From Mucilaginibacter xinganensis (lineage in GTDB: Bacteria; Bacteroidota; Bacteroidia; Sphingobacteriales; Sphingobacteriaceae), in contig NZ_CP022743.1 in the NCBI RefSeq assembly GCF_002257585.1, positions 4,526,001-4,590,000 of the forward strand: a DNA stretch of 64,000 bases, written 5' to 3'. Below the pieces are notes generated by a model. That model saw only the letters and a list, made by a program, of their open reading frames with translations, made no database searches and was not told the origin of the DNA. This document shows positions 1 to 9,221 of the stretch, one piece after another. The translations under genes were made by a program, and so were the position numbers. Position 1 is the first letter of the stretch. Each line of letters begins with the position of its first letter.

Positions 1-467
1 CGAATAAATTTAAACCATTGTCCGGCCGTGAGCATGCCAAGCCGCGGGTGTTTACTCCGAAAATTTGGTGATGAATCTTTTATCAAAGGCGCTGTATCAT
101 CAATACGCTTACGGCACTTCACAATTAAATTCCTGGCATCTTCCTTACTGATCTTTTCGGCTGGCATCTTAGCAGCTAACGCTTCAGACATTTTCACCCT
201 AACGGGCGGAAAGCTGCCCATCAACATCATATAACACCCAAGTAATGTTAATCCTTTTTTAGTTGGCTCGCAGTTACTGTGCGTGCAGCGCTCCAATGCA
301 ATTGATGAACCGAGGGTAGCCTTCAGTATATGTGAATACACCTCCGCATATGACCATCCTCCGTCCTCCGGATTTTTGGTAAAAAGCTCATCAGAGATGG
401 TATCCAGCTTAGCGCGGTAATCATCTAATGCTTTGTCAATCGCGCTGCGCTCTTTGGCAATATTCAT
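1..467 (-). CDS. DinB-like family protein (partial, C-terminus beyond the window)
   Basis: The reading frame opens with ATG at 467 and runs without a stop to base 1, giving 155 codons before the edge. The protein begins MNIAKERSAIDKALDDYRAK, contains a helix ending in GGWSYAEVYSHILKAT, and the visible end reads HPRLGMLTAGQWFKFI. This pattern of amphipathic helices with a buried His on the second helix and a late HxRLG..T..QW stretch is typical of DinB/DfsB-like four-helix-bundle proteins, which are often metal- or thiol-dependent enzymes of unknown substrate. The remaining C-terminal helix, which usually carries the last metal-binding histidines, is outside the window. No signal peptide is visible, so it is probably cytoplasmic. 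The family call rests on recalled sequence style only. Confidence 0.6.
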   Translation of the reverse strand, partial: MNIAKERSAIDKALDDYRAKLDTISDELFTKNPEDGGWSYAEVYSHILKATLGSSIALERCTHSNCEPTKKGLTLLGCYMMLMGSFPPVRVKMSEALAAKMPAEKISKEDARNLIVKCRKRIDDTAPLIKDSSPNFRSKHPRLGMLTAGQWFKFI

Positions 468-507
468 GGTAATAAAGGTATAATTTTTTTATGTGCACCG
501 GATATGC

Positions 508-2232
508 TTACAAGCTTCCCCGCATCCCTGTTAAAAAATCTTTATTTATGCTTACGGGCAACCTGCCGGTCGGCACCAACTGCCCGGTGATGGCTTTCGC
601 TGCCGACTGCTGCAGGGCATCTGTCAATTGGTAACAGGCAATTAATGCGCTGCAATTTTCAATACCAGGCAAATCTGCAATGGTGTAGGCATTGGCAAAA
701 ACAGTAATTACCGAATTGTTATGCGCCGCCACATTACTTATGAACTGTTTAACATCAGCCGTGTAATCCAATTTACTCGCGGGGCGCAGCCGGGTGTCAT
801 TTACACTTAAATAAACCTGATCATATCCCTTAAGCGTGATCAAAAGCGCATTTAATTCGGCAGGTGAAGCATTTTTATTGATGGTAAACAAGCTATTATT
901 CTCGTATTTTTTCGCCAATTCTTTCTGAAAAACAGTTATTTGCGTTACCCCCACACCTACTACAGCTGTTTTTAATAGCGGGTCCATTTTTAATAGTGAG
1001 GCACTACCTTTAACAAGGGTTATTGCAGCATCACTTAACTGCTGAACCAGACTGGTTGCTTCCGGCCGGTTTAAATCATCAGTTAAGGTACCCAGGCTGG
1101 TTTCCGTGTAATTGTTTAGCCCGGCCCAATATTTGGCAGCCAAAACTTTTTTTACGCGTTCCTTAAACTCTTCTTTAGAAATTTCGCCTTTCCTGATCGC
1201 CTTTTTTATTTTTTTTATAGCTCTTTTCGAGTTTTCTGACAGCTCAATAATGTCATTGCCAGCCAAAAAAGCCCTCACGTCCGCTTCGCCGTCCGGAAAA
1301 TATTTTTGTACTGCTTTCATTTCCATCGCGTCTGAAACTACAAGACCCTTAAATCTCAATGAGTCTTTTAAAACACCTGTCACAATTGGCCTGGACAAAG
1401 TGGACGGTAAATTTTTGGTTGTATCTAAAGCCGGGATGTCCATGTGGGCAATCATAACGCCGCTGATGCCAGCATTTATTGCCTCGCGAAAAGGGTATCC
1501 TTCCAGCGAATCGAGCCGAAGCCGGGTAAAAGGCAACAACGGCAGGTCAAGGTGTGAATCAGTATTGGTGTCGCCGTGACCCGGAAAATGTTTGGCGGTT
1601 GTTAAAAGGCCGGCATCCTGCATCCCTTTAAAATAAGCAATACCCTTTGTCGCAACGTTGTATTTGTTATCCCCAAATGAACGGTAGTTGATAACCGGGT
1701 TATTGGGGTTATTGTTAACATCCATATCAGGGCCAAAATTCATTTGCATCCCCAGGCGTTTAAAATCATAAGCTATCTGCTGCCCCATTTTATAAATCAG
1801 CGTATTATCCTGAATAGCTCCCAGTGTCATCTGGTAGGGATATGATATGGTTGAATCGAGCCTCATGCCGGCACCCCATTCGCCGTCCATAGCTATCAGT
1901 AAAGGCACTTTCGCAATTTTCTGGTAACGATTTATCAAACTGGCCTGCCGTACAGGGCCACCCTGGAAAAAGACAAGGCCACCCACCTGCTCTTTTTTAA
2001 CCACTTTTGCAACAGAGTCCTCATAAGCCTGGCCCAGGTTGGTATGCGCACGTACAAAAAACAACTGCGCTATCTTCTTCTTCTTGCTTAGTTTTTTATA
2101 TACAGAATCAACCCATTGATTTTGGTGCTGTAACGATTGGATATAGCTTTCCTTTTGCGCGAATGCATTTATCGAAATAAAACAAACCAAAGTTATCAAT
2201 GCGCATTTTAAGCGAAGTGGACAAAGTATCAT
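508..2232 (-). CDS. Secreted glycoside hydrolase family 3 protein, beta-N-acetylhexosaminidase (NagZ-like)
   Basis: GH3 hydrolases of this group remove terminal beta-N-acetylglucosamine, for example from peptidoglycan fragments. The N-terminus is a signal peptide ending near INAFAQ, so the enzyme is exported. The diagnostic loop KHFPGHGDTNTDSH lies near residues 213-226, with its Asp-His pair as the expected acid/base dyad. VVSDAMEMKAV near residue 300 carries the expected nucleophile Asp. At about 574 residues it has a C-terminal GH3_C-like domain but lacks the beta-lactamase fusion seen in many roughly 1000-residue Bacteroidota homologues. I chose ATG at 2232. A TTG six bases upstream lies inside a TACATTTG box (2236-2243 on this strand) that resembles a -7 promoter element, so it is unlikely to be translated. 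With that box the message would be nearly leaderless, which leaves the exact start uncertain. Confidence 0.88.
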   Translation of the reverse strand: MILCPLRLKCALITLVCFISINAFAQKESYIQSLQHQNQWVDSVYKKLSKKKKIAQLFFVRAHTNLGQAYEDSVAKVVKKEQVGGLVFFQGGPVRQASLINRYQKIAKVPLLIAMDGEWGAGMRLDSTISYPYQMTLGAIQDNTLIYKMGQQIAYDFKRLGMQMNFGPDMDVNNNPNNPVINYRSFGDNKYNVATKGIAYFKGMQDAGLLTTAKHFPGHGDTNTDSHLDLPLLPFTRLRLDSLEGYPFREAINAGISGVMIAHMDIPALDTTKNLPSTLSRPIVTGVLKDSLRFKGLVVSDAMEMKAVQKYFPDGEADVRAFLAGNDIIELSENSKRAIKKIKKAIRKGEISKEEFKERVKKVLAAKYWAGLNNYTETSLGTLTDDLNRPEATSLVQQLSDAAITLVKGSASLLKMDPLLKTAVVGVGVTQITVFQKELAKKYENNSLFTINKNASPAELNALLITLKGYDQVYLSVNDTRLRPASKLDYTADVKQFISNVAAHNNSVITVFANAYTIADLPGIENCSALIACYQLTDALQQSAAKAITGQLVPTGRLPVSINKDFLTGMRGSL

Positions 2233-2347
2233 TACCAAATGTAGTTGAAATATGTTTTTTTATTAACCTGCGCCATAAAAAAAACAACAATGAATAAACC
2301 TTTGTATTGTTTTTCAATCTATCAGGTATAATTAAACAAAACACGCT

Positions 2348-3010
2348 ATGAAAAAAATTCTCTCTTTTGCTATACTCCTGCTGGTGGCAGGTTCAGTAAG
2401 TGCTCAGGGCTATTACGGTCATCGCCGTGCGGTAAGGCGTTCAGCTCCGCGCAGCCAGTCGAACGATTTTTACCGGGTTAGGGTGGGCATTGCCGGTGGT
2501 TTCAATTTTGCTGATGCAGTTGACTCTTATAATACCGATTATTCAACCGCAGGAATTACTGCTTTTCATGTGGGCTTGACTTTAGATGTGCCTATTATTT
2601 ACCCTGTGTCTTTTGCACCGGAGGTTTTATTTTCGCAAAAAGGCTATTCAGCACAAACCAACGACGGCAATTTTACCCAGCGCGCTAACTTTATTGACGT
2701 ACCCTTGTTGGCAAAATTCAGGCTTTCGCCAAACTTTAACTTTGTAGTTGGCCCACAGGTTTCATTTCCTATATCAACCACAAACACTTATGACAATGGC
2801 TTTGACGTTACCGCCCGCGATCATTATAGCACCACTAATGACAGAACGGTTTTGGATGGCGTAATAGGCGTTGGTTTTGACATAAACCCAAGTGTTGAAT
2901 TACGCGCCAGGTACACCATTGATTTTCAGCAAACTGATGACAATGCCTACTTTCTTCCCGGCTACCGCAATGAGGTTTTCCAGTTGGGCATAGGGTTTAA
3001 GTTTCAATAA
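2348..3010 (+). CDS. Outer membrane beta-barrel protein (PorT/OMP_b-brl family)
   Basis: The 220-residue protein starts with a clear signal peptide (MKKILSFAILLLVAGSVSAQ). A short Arg-rich linker follows, then alternating hydrophobic strands with aromatic girdle residues, ending in a final strand FQLGIGFKFQ with a terminal aromatic-polar pattern expected for outer-membrane insertion. RVGIAGGFNFAD and DVPLLAKFRLSPNFNFVVGP are typical of the small eight-stranded barrels common in Bacteroidota. The substrate or role is not known. The gene is transcribed alone and away from the GH3 gene, and ends in a long bidirectional terminator. Confidence 0.75.
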   Translation: MKKILSFAILLLVAGSVSAQGYYGHRRAVRRSAPRSQSNDFYRVRVGIAGGFNFADAVDSYNTDYSTAGITAFHVGLTLDVPIIYPVSFAPEVLFSQKGYSAQTNDGNFTQRANFIDVPLLAKFRLSPNFNFVVGPQVSFPISTTNTYDNGFDVTARDHYSTTNDRTVLDGVIGVGFDINPSVELRARYTIDFQQTDDNAYFLPGYRNEVFQLGIGFKFQ

Positions 3011-3030
3011 GATAATCAATAAAAGTTGTG

Positions 3031-3070
3031 TTTAAATAAAAAATCCCGGTGTCGGGATTTTTTATTTAAA
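3031..3070. terminator. Bidirectional Rho-independent terminator
   Basis: An 18-bp inverted repeat, TTTAAATAAAAAATCCCG, is followed by loop GTGT and its exact complement. It lies between the convergent barrel gene and the glycosyltransferase at 3090. T-rich flanks on both strands suit termination in both directions. Confidence 0.85.
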
Positions 3071-3089
3071 GGTGCACCTGTCACCGGTT

Positions 3090-4049
3090 TCACTCATTGG
3101 TCATCAATTTTTCTTTTACCCATCTTTTAACTTTTCTTCTTAACAGGTTATGTCTTCTTTCCCGTTCTTCAATATTAAAATCATGCGACAGTGTGAAAAG
3201 ATCGGCTTGTTTTTCCGGTAAAAAATATCGCGGATGAACAATTTTTGTGAGGCTCCCCACCGGTAAATTCGCATACGGGCTATCGGTATTAACTGTGTGC
3301 GTTGAACCGGTCCCGAAACCTAAATTAGAAATCAGGTTGACATTAGGTATTATACACAGCCCATTGTTAAGGTAATTCAAAAAACCCAGCTGATAATCCC
3401 AAGTATCAATTTTCCCAGCTTTTAACTCCTTAAAAATTTGTTCCAGGCTATCCAGGATAAAACTATCCTGAAATATTTTACCAATTTCATAACGCAGGCT
3501 ACTTTCGTCAAACCGCTTAAGATCTTTATCATAATCCTTCCAAACGCGCCTCCAGCCAGCCCAGCCCCAAACATGCGTAATATTTGAAAAATAGTAACTT
3601 GCATCGCCCCATTTTTTTCCTTGCTGTAAATTACAGCCAGTTATGTGCCTTACCCTGGTATCATATCGATATTTTTCCAGCAGGTTGTCGCAAAAGCTAA
3701 AAAAACTATCAGCGGGCAGGCAATCATCTTCTAATATTATGCCCTCTTCTTCATGCTCAAAAAACCAGCTTATGGCGGTAGAAACTCCATCCTTACAACC
3801 AAGGTTTACATCCTGAAAACGCGTTTTAACATCACATTCCCAATCAATTTCGTTTACCACATTCCTGGCCGCCTCACATAATTGGGTTTCTCCGGGCCTT
3901 TCATTTCGCGCACCATCCCCTGCTATGTACAGCCGCTTTGGTTTAGCTTTTTTTATTTGATTAAAAACTTGCGCCGTAGTATCCGGTCTGTTAAATATTA
4001 TAAATAATACAGGTGATCTTGTTTGAATGAAATCAGAGGTAGCTGTCAT
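3090..4049 (-). CDS. Glycosyltransferase, GT-A fold (downstream tandem paralogue)
   Basis: The 319-residue protein has an N-terminal nucleotide-sugar core. PVLFIIFNRPDTTAQVF is a Rossmann-like strand-loop, followed by KPKRLYIAGDGARNERPGE and then FFEHEEEGIILEDDCLPADSFF with a DxD-like EDD expected to hold the metal and nucleotide sugar. HVWGWAGWRRVWKDYD is a conserved aromatic acceptor-site block. Proteins of this type are annotated as nucleotide-diphospho-sugar transferases or HlpA-like proteins; donor and acceptor are unknown. It is a close paralogue of the gene at 4220, with 41 identical consecutive bases in the two copies (3598-3638 and 4731-4771). No signal peptide is present, so it is a cytoplasmic or inner-leaflet enzyme. 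It sits in a block of glycan genes and probably shares their pathway. Confidence 0.75.
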   Translation of the reverse strand: MTATSDFIQTRSPVLFIIFNRPDTTAQVFNQIKKAKPKRLYIAGDGARNERPGETQLCEAARNVVNEIDWECDVKTRFQDVNLGCKDGVSTAISWFFEHEEEGIILEDDCLPADSFFSFCDNLLEKYRYDTRVRHITGCNLQQGKKWGDASYYFSNITHVWGWAGWRRVWKDYDKDLKRFDESSLRYEIGKIFQDSFILDSLEQIFKELKAGKIDTWDYQLGFLNYLNNGLCIIPNVNLISNLGFGTGSTHTVNTDSPYANLPVGSLTKIVHPRYFLPEKQADLFTLSHDFNIEERERRHNLLRRKVKRWVKEKLMTNE

Positions 4050-4219
4050 GTTATAAGTTGTTAAAACTATTTCATGAGCTTTTTTATGCCAATAAGTTTG
4101 TTATATTTTTAAACAGATATCCACATCAATTGCCCAATAGTTAATAGCATTACGTTGTAAAACGCAAATATGCTACTTGTATTGCCGAAAAAATTAGGAT
4201 TTTCTTTTTTATTACTCCG

Positions 4220-5185
4220 TTATAAAGCTGCATTACGAAACACCGCGCCCAGCCATTTCTTAACTTTTCGGTTTACTGAATTCTGCTTCCGACGTCTTTG
4301 ATCTATGTTAAAATCCCTGTTTATAATACAAAGGTCGGCTCTTTTTTCAGGTAGCATTAAAACAGGATCTATAATTTCATCAATTTCCGATAGTGGGAGG
4401 TTTGCGTATATATTGCCTTCTTCAGTGGTATTAGTAGCGCCGGCGCTAAAACCAATATTGGAGATCAGGTTTTGATTTGGAATAATTACAAGGCCATTAT
4501 TGAAAAAATTGGCAAAATCAAGCGGATACGCCCATGAATTAATTTTGTCAGCTTTCACATCCTCAAAAATTTGCGCCCAGCTTTCCGCTACAAGCGGGTC
4601 TTCATAAATATTTTGAAAAAGTTCGGTTATCTCACTTTGATCATATTTCTCTAAATTCAAATCGTAATCATTCCAAACCCTCCTCCAGCTGGCCCAACCC
4701 CAAACGTGGGTCCTGTTTGAAAAATAATAGCTTGCATCGCCCCATTTTTTTCCTTGCTGTAAATTACAGCCCGTAATATGCCTAACGCGTGTATCGTTTC
4801 TGTATTTATTTAAAAGCGTATCGCAAAATTTAAAAAAACTGTTTGCCGGCAAGCAATCATCTTCTAATATGATCCCTTCTTCCTCGTTATTAAAAAACCA
4901 GGTTACCGCTGCCGAAACCCCTTTCTTACAACCTATATTAGTTTCACTGTAACGGGTTTGTACCTCGCAGTCCCAATCTACATTTTTAACAATATCCCTT
5001 GCCTTTTTGCATAGCAACCCATCATTTGGATTATCTGAACGCGGACCATCAGCGGCTATATATAAACGTTTAGGCCTCGCCGCCCTTATCTGATCAAATA
5101 CCAGCTTAGTGGTATCCGGCCGGTTAAAAATAACAAATAAAACGGCTGAGTTTGTTTGGTAAGGAAAAGTATCAAATTGACCCAT
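4220..5185 (-). CDS. Glycosyltransferase, GT-A fold (upstream tandem paralogue)
   Basis: The 321-residue protein is colinear with the neighbour at 3090. It has SAVLFVIFNRPDTTKLVFDQ at the N-terminus, KRLYIAADGPRSDNPN, the metal-binding candidate GIILEDDCLPANSFF, GCNLQQGKKWGDASYYFSN and THVWGWASWRRVWNDYD. The C-terminal thirds diverge more than the catalytic half, as expected for paralogues with different acceptors. A 170-bp gap without an evident terminator separates the two genes, so they may be co-transcribed. The exact sugar is unknown; the GT-A assignment rests on the EDD motif and overall pattern. Confidence 0.75.
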   Translation of the reverse strand: MGQFDTFPYQTNSAVLFVIFNRPDTTKLVFDQIRAARPKRLYIAADGPRSDNPNDGLLCKKARDIVKNVDWDCEVQTRYSETNIGCKKGVSAAVTWFFNNEEEGIILEDDCLPANSFFKFCDTLLNKYRNDTRVRHITGCNLQQGKKWGDASYYFSNRTHVWGWASWRRVWNDYDLNLEKYDQSEITELFQNIYEDPLVAESWAQIFEDVKADKINSWAYPLDFANFFNNGLVIIPNQNLISNIGFSAGATNTTEEGNIYANLPLSEIDEIIDPVLMLPEKRADLCIINRDFNIDQRRRKQNSVNRKVKKWLGAVFRNAAL

Positions 5186-5307
5186 ATTATCGCGTTTACT
5201 GCTTAAAACTCAAACATCACAAGAATATTTTATTGATAACGTAACAATCTGAATGCATAGCAGTTTGAAAGAAAATTGTTACAATAAATCATTTTACGCT
5301 ACAACAG

Positions 5308-5904
5308 CTAACAGCGAAATATTTTCTCGGAATTTGTTCCCTGACGGGCAAGCACACCTAACCTGTCGATCTCAATATGTTTTTCATTTACCAGTAAATA
5401 ATCCTTTAAGTCCCATTCAATTGGGCGGTCGTTACCGGCCGAAAAGTCGATACTGTCAATCGTATTTATAAACAACCCCTTCTTCATATAGTAAAAAAAA
5501 GTATGGTAACCTTTTCCTTCAAAAACGTCATTATCATTTTTGAAAATACTATCATATTTCTTCCAAAGGGCTTGTACACTTTTAAAGAAGTAGTCGTCTT
5601 CAACAAGGTATTTCCCGGATAGCTTTATAATTGGCTGATGATCGTCGAAACCCGCTTGGTTTAAAAAAGACCGTAAATGTTTCATTTCATTTAAGCCTTT
5701 GTTGGCATGTACATTTCCCTCGGTGCTGTAAACTGTATTGTATTTATTAAGATAGTCTTCCTTTTCTGATACGCACTCCAAAATGGTATAGGAATGGAAA
5801 AAGTGACGATATTTTAAACAAGCTTCGATTGATTCGATGTACTGTTCTTTCCTGCTTTCGTATGAATCCTGAATATTAGCAGTAGTAATTATTAAGTGTG
5901 GCAT
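5308..5904 (-). CDS. Hypothetical protein in a glycan biosynthesis cluster
   Basis: I do not recognise a named family for this 198-residue cytoplasmic protein. It begins MPHLIITTANIQDSYESRKE. An early beta strand, the phrase YHSYTILECVSE-like region, and PIIKLSGKYLVEDDYFF with an acidic pair resemble the core of small GT-A-like or capsule-related enzymes. That pattern suggests a sugar-nucleotide-binding fold, but this is inference. It lies on the same strand as the two glycosyltransferases downstream and the MsbA-type exporter upstream. The flanking gap at 5905-6123 shows no feature I can name. Confidence 0.5.
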   Translation of the reverse strand: MPHLIITTANIQDSYESRKEQYIESIEACLKYRHFFHSYTILECVSEKEDYLNKYNTVYSTEGNVHANKGLNEMKHLRSFLNQAGFDDHQPIIKLSGKYLVEDDYFFKSVQALWKKYDSIFKNDNDVFEGKGYHTFFYYMKKGLFINTIDSIDFSAGNDRPIEWDLKDYLLVNEKHIEIDRLGVLARQGTNSEKIFRC

Positions 5905-6123
5905 AAAAGTCTATAACAACCCATGATGTAACCTTCCTGGTTTTATTTTCTTTTCCCATAATTCGTAGTTTTTAATTGATGCGTAAGACTTCGCTCTTCC
6001 GTATGTTAAATAAATAACAACAGGCCAGCTATTTTACTAAAAAGCAAAGTACCTAACTAGTAACGTTAAATACGGCAATTAATTGCTTCCTGAAACAATA
6101 TTTAGGTTATAGCTTTAATGTGG

Positions 6124-7953
6124 TTACCCTGCAAAAGTTTGCATATCAATCAACTTACGGTACAATCCATTGTTTTCAATGAGTTGCAAGTGATTACCCT
6201 GTTCCACAATAAAGCCATTTTCAAGCACAATAATAATATCGGCATTCTGTATAGTGCTTAACCGATGCGCAATAATTAATGAAGTCCTGTTCTTCATCAG
6301 GTTGTTTAAAGCATCCTGGACCAATTTTTCCGATTCGGTGTCAAGTGCTGAGGTAGCCTCATCAAGCAGCAAAACCGGAGGGTTATTTAAAACCGCACGC
6401 GCTATGCAAATGCGTTGCCGCTGTCCGCCTGATAGCTTGGTACCGCGGTCGCCGATGTTGGTTTCATAACCATTTTCGGTTTCAATAATAAAATTGTGTG
6501 CATTGGCTATTTTAGCAGCTTCTTTAACCTGCTCAAGGGTAACATTGGTTTTGCCAAAGGCTATGTTGTTAAAAATAGAATCGTTAAATAAAATTGATTC
6601 CTGATTAACTACCCCAAGCAAGTTCCGCAACGACTGGGCCGTAAAATTATTTATATTTTGTCCATCAATTAAGATTTCGCCCGATTGAGGCTCTATAAAA
6701 TGCGGCACCAGGTCCATCAGGGTCGATTTTCCGCCGCCAGATGGCCCAACCAGCGCGACGGTCTTCCCTTTAGGGATAGTCAGGTTAATATTATTAAGGA
6801 TCTGCCTGTCGCCATAAGCGAACGACACATTTTTAAACTCAATACTTTTGTTAAACCCTGTAAGTGTTGCCGCATTTGGAGCATCTTTAATAGCAGGTTT
6901 TTCGTCAATTAACGCAAGCACCCGCTCACCTGCCGCAATACCCGAATGGATGTTGCTGAATGAATCTGAAATAGATTTTGCCGGGCGCATCAGCTGCGAA
7001 AAAATAGCTATATAGGCAATGAACTGGCCGCCGCTTAAATCTGATCGTTTGTTCAAAATTAAAAAGCCGCCATAAAGCACAATGCACGATATCATGATGA
7101 TGGCAAGCGTTTCAGAAACCGGGGATGCCGATTGCTGGCGTTTAGCCATAGACCTCAAGATCCTGGAATATTTTGTATTCTCATCGTTAAAACGCTTTTT
7201 AATGAAATCAGTGGCGTTAAAAGCCTTAATTATCCGGATGCCCTGTAATGATTCATCAAGATAACTGATCATATTACCGTAAGTTTGCTGGGCAGCTACT
7301 GCCTGGGCTTTTAGCTTTTTTACGATTTTTGAAATGATAAATGCAGAAACAGGCACCACTAAAAGTGAACCGAGCGTGAGACTGACGGAAATTTTAAAAA
7401 GCAAAACCAGGAACACGATCATTTGAAATGGGTCTTTGAAAATAACCTGTAACGTAGCAGTCACTGAAAACTGTACCACCTGAACATCAGAGGCTATTTT
7501 TGAAATAATATCGCCCTTACGCTGGTTATTAAAATAACCCAGATGCATATCCATTACGTTGTTAAAAACCGAGCGGCGCAGGTTCAATAGAGTATGTAAG
7601 CGCAGGTTTTCCATCGTGCGGGCACCAAGGTAACGGAACAGGTTACCCAAAACCATGGTAATAATAATAACTGTACAAATAAACTTCAATGCCCCCCAAG
7701 GGCCCTGACTCTGAATAAAAGAGCTCATGTAGTACTTAAACCACCCTGTGATGTCAAGAAACCCAGGTTGTTGAACTACTTCAGTCGCCGCTGTTTTACA
7801 GGTATCTGTTATAAACAGCGTATTCATAAGCGGGATCAGCAACGGGTAAACCATTGAACTGAAAAGAACATACAATAAAGTGAACAGGATGTATGGAATG
7901 GCAAACTTTTCAATTGGTTTGGCAAATGACAGCAGCCGGAAATATGTCTTCAT
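6124..7953 (-). CDS. ABC transporter, MsbA-type lipid/glycan exporter (fused TMD-NBD)
   Basis: This 609-residue half-transporter has six predicted membrane helices in residues 1-330 and one ATPase domain. It shows Walker A GPSGGGKST near residue 401, signature LSGGQRQR near 506, Walker B VLLLDEATSALD near 525 and the switch His in IIAHRLST near 563. It would work as a homodimer in the inner membrane; MsbA-type proteins flip lipid A or other lipid-linked glycans. The surrounding glycosyltransferases support a surface-glycan substrate. There is no N-terminal C39 peptidase domain, so it is not a maturation transporter for the double-glycine peptides found elsewhere in the window. The GT9 gene lies 44 bp upstream on the same strand and may form an operon with it. 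The substrate remains unproven. Confidence 0.85.
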   Translation of the reverse strand: MKTYFRLLSFAKPIEKFAIPYILFTLLYVLFSSMVYPLLIPLMNTLFITDTCKTAATEVVQQPGFLDITGWFKYYMSSFIQSQGPWGALKFICTVIIITMVLGNLFRYLGARTMENLRLHTLLNLRRSVFNNVMDMHLGYFNNQRKGDIISKIASDVQVVQFSVTATLQVIFKDPFQMIVFLVLLFKISVSLTLGSLLVVPVSAFIISKIVKKLKAQAVAAQQTYGNMISYLDESLQGIRIIKAFNATDFIKKRFNDENTKYSRILRSMAKRQQSASPVSETLAIIMISCIVLYGGFLILNKRSDLSGGQFIAYIAIFSQLMRPAKSISDSFSNIHSGIAAGERVLALIDEKPAIKDAPNAATLTGFNKSIEFKNVSFAYGDRQILNNINLTIPKGKTVALVGPSGGGKSTLMDLVPHFIEPQSGEILIDGQNINNFTAQSLRNLLGVVNQESILFNDSIFNNIAFGKTNVTLEQVKEAAKIANAHNFIIETENGYETNIGDRGTKLSGGQRQRICIARAVLNNPPVLLLDEATSALDTESEKLVQDALNNLMKNRTSLIIAHRLSTIQNADIIIVLENGFIVEQGNHLQLIENNGLYRKLIDMQTFAG

Positions 7954-7997
7954 TAAAGGATTATAATATATAAAGGTGCAAATCTAACAGTAATTAA

Positions 7998-9146
7998 TTA
8001 ATTACCATATTGCTGTATTAATGGCAGTATGGCCTGCCAAACATTTTCAAAACTCACTTTTTCAATACACGGGTAAGGCTCCGTTTCCGTTGTTAAGTAG
8101 ATACAATTCCAGTTACAATAAAAACATTCCATTTTCTGATAAACACAAACGGGCCCGGTTTCAAAATAGGCCGGGTAAGGTGCAAAGCGTTCAAAATGCC
8201 CGCCGCCAAGGATACAAACCGATGGCGTTTTTGTAGCAACAGCAATATGGACAGCGCTGGTTTCATTAGCAATAACTAACGCCGCCCCGCCAATAAGATC
8301 AATCAGTTGAGGTAACGAAGTTTTACCGATTAAATTATTGATTCCTTGTTCAGGGAGGTTTTCTTCAATGAAATTTCCTGTCCCCACATCGCCATGGCCG
8401 CCTGCTAAATAAATTTGCGCATCAGTATGCTGTTTTATCCGTTTAATCAGGGCCAGGAAACGCTCCTTTTGCCAGCTCCGTTTAAAGATCCCTGCTCCCG
8501 GAAAAATAACAATCCCGTTGTTAGCGTTCTTTTCAGTGGGAATCGATAGTATTTTTATGCTGATCACTTCACCTAAAACGCTTTCAAAGAAGAATTTCGA
8601 CCGATCAAACTCAAAGCGGATGCTTTGGGGCAATATCAAACGCTCTTTGTAAAATTTATCCGTTTTGTTTTTGTACCGCGTCGGAATGCTGACACTATCG
8701 CCCTCAAACCCTATGATTTGGCGCGAACCGGTGAGCGCAGCAAATGAATCATTTATCAAGGTGCGGGAATAAGTTGGCTGTAACACAACCGAATAATTCT
8801 TTTTAAATAACCGCCACGCTAGTTTCAAAGTTTCCAGGGGAGAATTGTAATAGTCGTTGGCTTTTAAGAAGATAAATTCGTCCACAAAAGCAGCATCGTA
8901 ATTAACAGCCAGGTCCTGCCATAAAACATTCCCCAATAAATCAACCTTGTGATTATTGTATAAAGCAGATGTTTTAACAGCCTCAATAAAATTCCTGAAT
9001 AGTACGTAATCACCTATGGCGTCGGTTTTAATAATGAGCAACCGCTTTTGAGGTTTTCGAAATTTTGAAAAAAATCTGAATAACCATGGCAGCCTGAGAA
9101 AAAAAATGCGATTTATCCTAAATAAATTTCGGTTCTTAATATCCAT
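7998..9146 (-). CDS. Glycosyltransferase family 9 (ADP-heptose:LPS heptosyltransferase-like)
   Basis: The 382-residue GT-B protein has the N-terminal signature RLLIIKTDAIGDYVLFRNF and a second-domain nucleotide site IVIFPGAGIFKRSWQKERFLALIKR. GGAALVIANETSAVHIAVATKTPSVCILGGGH is the hallmark C-terminal GT9 block, and FYCNWNC near the C-terminus is Cys-rich, as in many family members. GT9 enzymes add heptose or related sugars to the lipopolysaccharide core. It lies immediately upstream of the MsbA-type exporter and divergent from the GT2 gene. No signal peptide is visible; a cytoplasmic, membrane-associated site is likely. The sugar donor cannot be read from the sequence. Confidence 0.82.
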   Translation of the reverse strand: MDIKNRNLFRINRIFFLRLPWLFRFFSKFRKPQKRLLIIKTDAIGDYVLFRNFIEAVKTSALYNNHKVDLLGNVLWQDLAVNYDAAFVDEFIFLKANDYYNSPLETLKLAWRLFKKNYSVVLQPTYSRTLINDSFAALTGSRQIIGFEGDSVSIPTRYKNKTDKFYKERLILPQSIRFEFDRSKFFFESVLGEVISIKILSIPTEKNANNGIVIFPGAGIFKRSWQKERFLALIKRIKQHTDAQIYLAGGHGDVGTGNFIEENLPEQGINNLIGKTSLPQLIDLIGGAALVIANETSAVHIAVATKTPSVCILGGGHFERFAPYPAYFETGPVCVYQKMECFYCNWNCIYLTTETEPYPCIEKVSFENVWQAILPLIQQYGN

Positions 9147-9202
9147 TATTCATTCCTTTGCAGGAGATATCGATAACTTGATTTATCAATACTTTTAAGC
9201 GG

Positions 9203-9210
9203 CAAATATA
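9203..9210 (-). promoter_or_regulatory. Candidate -7 box for the GT9-MsbA unit
   Basis: TATATTTG on the minus strand matches the Bacteroidota -7 consensus TAnnTTTG. It lies about 57 bases upstream of the GT9 start codon. The -33 element is weak (no clear TTG at 19-23 bases), so this is only a candidate. Confidence 0.4.
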
Positions 9211-9221
9211 AGTATCATAAA

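Noticed and set aside
1112-1579. A 155-codon plus-strand frame inside the GH3 gene
   Set aside because: It is a shadow of the GH3 coding strand with low-complexity Ser/Phe/Ala content.
6124-7953. MsbA-type ABC transporter as exporter of the GG-leader peptides
   Set aside because: It has no N-terminal C39 peptidase domain, lies within glycan genes, and is far from the peptide array.
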